Origin: Lysinibacillus parviboronicapiens
Lineage (GTDB): Bacteria; Bacillota; Bacilli; Bacillales_A; Planococcaceae
Direction: 5' to 3'
DNA length: 64,000 nt
NCBI RefSeq assembly: GCF_003049575.1
Contig: NZ_PYWI01000008.1
Span: 1 to 64,000 of the forward strand
Part shown: piece by piece, positions 61,779 to 64,000 of the stretch
How positions within the stretch are numbered: the first letter of the stretch is position 1
Layout: each line of letters begins with the position of its first letter
Program-made: the position numbers and the translations under genes
The notes under the pieces: model-generated
The model's input: the letters and a program-made list of their open reading frames with translations, nothing else
Told to the model about the DNA's origin: nothing
Database searches by the model: none

Positions 61779-62612
61779 TTGCTATCGATTGGAGAATTCT
61801 CAAAACTCTGCGGCGTGTCAACTAAGACACTGCGCTATTATGCTGAAATTGGATTAATTACGCCTGATGACATTAATACTGACAACGGTTATCGGTATTA
61901 TGCCATCAAGCAACTGAAAAAGATGCTCTTTATTAATCGTTTAAAATCTTATCATTTTTCGCTGGAGGAAATAAAAGCCCTTGTGGAACTGGAAGAACAT
62001 CAAGCAGAAGAGGAGCTTGCTGCGGCTTTTACTAGCAAAAGACATGCAATGCAGAAGAAGCTAAATGCGTTAGCCTATACCGTCAAACAAATGAGCACAG
62101 ATATTCTCAATTTAGAGCAGGGTATACCCATTATGTCTTACCTTGACAAAATTGACGTCCAGCTTGTTGAAACGCAGCCGATGACTCTTCTTTATAGCCG
62201 TCAACGAATGACGAGTGCTGACTTTGAGACAGGATATGGGACATATTTTAGCAAGCTCTATGAAAAGATTGCTATCGATAAACTTACCTTGCTTGGGAAG
62301 CCAATGACTTTTTATCATAGTCCAGAGTTCAATCCTGTCGGCAATGATACAGAGTTTGCAATCCCAATTAAGGAGGCTGTAACAGGAACGAGAGATGTGC
62401 CTGGTACCCTTTGTGCGAAATCGGTTTTAAAGGGGGCATATCCAGAATTGACATCAGTATACGCAAACTTGATGGAATGGCTAGCAAATGAGGGCTATGA
62501 ATTGGTGAAATCACCGTATGAAGTGTATATAACCAACCCTAATGAAGTCACTGTTCCTGAGGAGATCATTACCGAGGTGTATTTTCCTGTAAAGAAAATA
62601 GCGACAACATAA
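61779..62612 (+). CDS. MerR family regulator with GyrI-like effector domain
   Basis: The 277-residue protein has an N-terminal MerR winged helix (SIGEFSKLCGVSTKTLRYYAEIGL), a coiled-coil dimerisation helix (about 75-115) and a C-terminal GyrI-like/BmrR-type ligand domain (about 125-275), which binds drug-like molecules. TTG start 7 nt after GGAGGTGG. Its 19-bp-spacer promoter lies 47 nt upstream. The serine hydrolase gene 40 nt downstream is probably in the same unit and may be its target. Confidence 0.88.
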   Translation: MLSIGEFSKLCGVSTKTLRYYAEIGLITPDDINTDNGYRYYAIKQLKKMLFINRLKSYHFSLEEIKALVELEEHQAEEELAAAFTSKRHAMQKKLNALAYTVKQMSTDILNLEQGIPIMSYLDKIDVQLVETQPMTLLYSRQRMTSADFETGYGTYFSKLYEKIAIDKLTLLGKPMTFYHSPEFNPVGNDTEFAIPIKEAVTGTRDVPGTLCAKSVLKGAYPELTSVYANLMEWLANEGYELVKSPYEVYITNPNEVTVPEEIITEVYFPVKKIATT

Positions 62613-62652
62613 AAAATCTATTAAAACCAAAACGTCTTTAGGAGGACTTCTC

Positions 62653-63675
62653 ATGCAAAAAAATGTTGAGCCAACTACAACATGGCAAGCCGTAGACCCT
62701 GAAATGGAGAAAATGGACACGGCAAAGCTTGCAGAGCTTGAACAGAAAATACAATCCGAGTACAGCAATATCAATGGTATGGTTGTGGTAAGAAATGGCA
62801 GTATTGCTTATGAAAGATACTATAATGGCTTTGGTCCAGATGACACGTATCATGTGGCATCTGTAACAAAAAGTATCCTATCAGCGCTCATCGGTATTGC
62901 TATCCATGCAGGATATATTCACAATGTAGATCAGAAAGTGCTAGATTTTTTCCCGGAATATGTGGCTAATGCTGCTGACAAGCAGAAACATCAAATTACT
63001 ATACGCCACCTTCTGACGATGACTGCGCCCTATCCATTTGAAGACTGGCATGAGCCATTAGATAAGTTGTGTCAACAAGCAGATTGGGTAAAATATACTC
63101 TTGATATGTTAGGTGAACAAGGTAAAATCGGTGTGTTTAAATATGCCACATCAGGAGCACATCTACTTTCAGCGATTATCACACGTAGTACAGGCAAGAA
63201 TGCCCGAGTGTTTGCCAATGAGCATCTATTCAGCGCTATTGGCATGAAAGTAATCCCTCAGTATGCTATGACATCATTTGGCTTTGAAGATTTATTTGGA
63301 CATAATGTAAAAGGCTGGGTGGAAGACCCCAATGGCCATGCCACTGGAGGATGGGGACTTACCCTCAGCGCACGTGATATGGCTCGTTTTGGCACGCTCT
63401 ATTTGAACGGTGGTCAGTGGGACAGTCAACAAATTATTCCGACATCATGGATTAGTGAATCCACTGCGATGAATCCCAATAATTATGGCTATCTCTGGTG
63501 GTTAAGAGAGGAGGACGGTGTTTCTGCCTACTTAGCACTAGGTGATGGTGGCCATGTCATTTGTTGCATCCCAGCAAAAGACTTAGTGATAGCCATCGCC
63601 TCTACCTTCATCATGAATCCCCGTGATAGATGGACACTGATTAAGGAACAGATTCTGCCGGCAGTAATTGATTAA
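62653..63675 (+). CDS. Serine hydrolase, beta-lactamase (class C) family
   Basis: The 340-residue protein has the penicillin-recognising fold: Ser70-x-x-Lys73 in HVASVTKSIL, a Tyr motif in FKYATSGAHLL, and HATGGWGLTLSARDMARFG and GDGGHVICCIP near the third motif. No signal peptide is seen, so it is cytoplasmic, as in EstB-like esterases or D-aminopeptidase relatives rather than exported beta-lactamases. GGAGG is 7 nt before the ATG. Cotranscription with the MerR gene is likely. Confidence 0.82.
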   Translation: MQKNVEPTTTWQAVDPEMEKMDTAKLAELEQKIQSEYSNINGMVVVRNGSIAYERYYNGFGPDDTYHVASVTKSILSALIGIAIHAGYIHNVDQKVLDFFPEYVANAADKQKHQITIRHLLTMTAPYPFEDWHEPLDKLCQQADWVKYTLDMLGEQGKIGVFKYATSGAHLLSAIITRSTGKNARVFANEHLFSAIGMKVIPQYAMTSFGFEDLFGHNVKGWVEDPNGHATGGWGLTLSARDMARFGTLYLNGGQWDSQQIIPTSWISESTAMNPNNYGYLWWLREEDGVSAYLALGDGGHVICCIPAKDLVIAIASTFIMNPRDRWTLIKEQILPAVID

Positions 63676-63851
63676 ATATATTTTCTCTAAGTTTGGCAAA
63701 GAGGAGAGTAGAAAAGTAAAAGGTGCCTGTTTAAAAAGTACTGATTTGAGTTTTAGGATTGCCTAACAGATATTAATTGTAAATGTAAGGACAATACTTT
63801 CATGCGGAGTTCGTTATAATGGATACAGTGATTTAGGAAAGGGATGTAAAC

Positions 63852-64000
63852 ATGAAGAAAGTCATTGTTATTGGATCAGGAATTCTTGGGGCATCGACAG
63901 CATACCAGTTAGCCAAGATGGGTGCGGATGTTCTAATTGTAGATCGCAAAGATAAAGGACAGGCTACAGATGCCGCTGCTGGTATTATTTGCCCTTGGTT
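63852..64000 (+). CDS. FAD-dependent oxidoreductase (DAO family), N-terminal part
   Basis: The first 49 codons are in the window: MKKVIVIGSGILGASTAYQL with the GxGxxG dinucleotide motif (residues 8-13), an acidic residue at the end of beta-2 (LIVDRKDKG) and TDAAAGIICPW, as in glycine oxidase/D-amino-acid dehydrogenase (DAO) proteins. Substrate unknown. AAAGGGATG lies before the ATG and a TATAAT at 63815-63820 may be its -10 box. The 63676-63851 gap has nothing else. Confidence 0.8.
   Translation, partial: MKKVIVIGSGILGASTAYQLAKMGADVLIVDRKDKGQATDAAAGIICPW

Overview
The window looks like a chromosomal segment of a low-GC, spore-forming Bacillales bacterium close to Lysinibacillus or Solibacillus. 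The evidence is the conserved gene order tseB(ypmB)-aspB-asnS-dnaD-nth-ypoC-ponA(-)-recU(-)-yppE-mrfA ... mrfB-gpsB-rnpB-ypsC-ypvA, known from Bacillus subtilis, together with spore genes (splAB and a CotA-like multicopper oxidase) and a type B RNase P RNA. No plasmid, prophage, complete insertion sequence, CRISPR array, tRNA or rRNA was seen.

Layout. 0-3.4 kb: the end of a probable malate:quinone oxidoreductase gene, a 21-nt tandem repeat array, a DUF2829 (Tad2-like) gene, an SDR oxidoreductase, queT with a structured leader, and a second ECF S-component gene. 3.4-8 kb: splAB, then an arginine-deiminase-fold gene and an amino-acid permease converging on a YqcI/YcgG-family gene. 8-16.5 kb is accessory DNA: a Clp_N-GNAT fusion, three decayed genes in a row (GNAT, GrpB, NUDIX), a MarR/quinone-reductase pair sharing a large palindromic operator, a two-component system behind a frameshifted bmrA exporter gene, a zinc-ribbon membrane protein and an ABC remnant. 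16.6-20.4 kb: the multicopper oxidase with an Arg-rich tail and a TPR-GGDEF protein. 20.6-32.4 kb: the conserved housekeeping block.

32.4-40 kb is a 7.6 kb accessory insertion between mrfA and mrfB, which are adjacent in B. subtilis. It holds two unknown small genes, a flavin-linked NimA-like protein, a broken MazG gene, a PLP-binding protein plus BenE-type permease plus MocR regulator group, a second copy of the 21-nt repeat array and a VOC protein. 40-47.4 kb returns to the conserved order (mrfB, gpsB, rnpB, then a PAS-GGDEF-EAL protein, ypsC, ypvA).

47.4-61.3 kb is an ethanolamine-utilisation microcompartment locus: eutW-eutV (sensor kinase and ANTAR regulator), eutH (transporter), eutS, eutP, eutA, eutB, eutC, eutL, eutE, eutM, two tandem PduL-type phosphotransacylase genes, eutN, a second BMC shell protein with a tail, and a malate dehydrogenase gene overlapping it. 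Ethanolamine would be taken up by EutH, cleaved by EutBC (kept active by EutA) to acetaldehyde and ammonia, oxidised by EutE to acetyl-CoA and passed to acetyl phosphate by PduL inside a shell of EutS/L/M/N proteins. The usual alcohol dehydrogenase EutG and the phosphotransacetylase EutD are absent; the malate dehydrogenase is the only other NAD(H) enzyme and may recycle the cofactor. This is the most interesting part of the window. The end holds a MerR regulator with a textbook 19-bp-spacer promoter, a serine hydrolase and the start of an FAD-dependent oxidoreductase.
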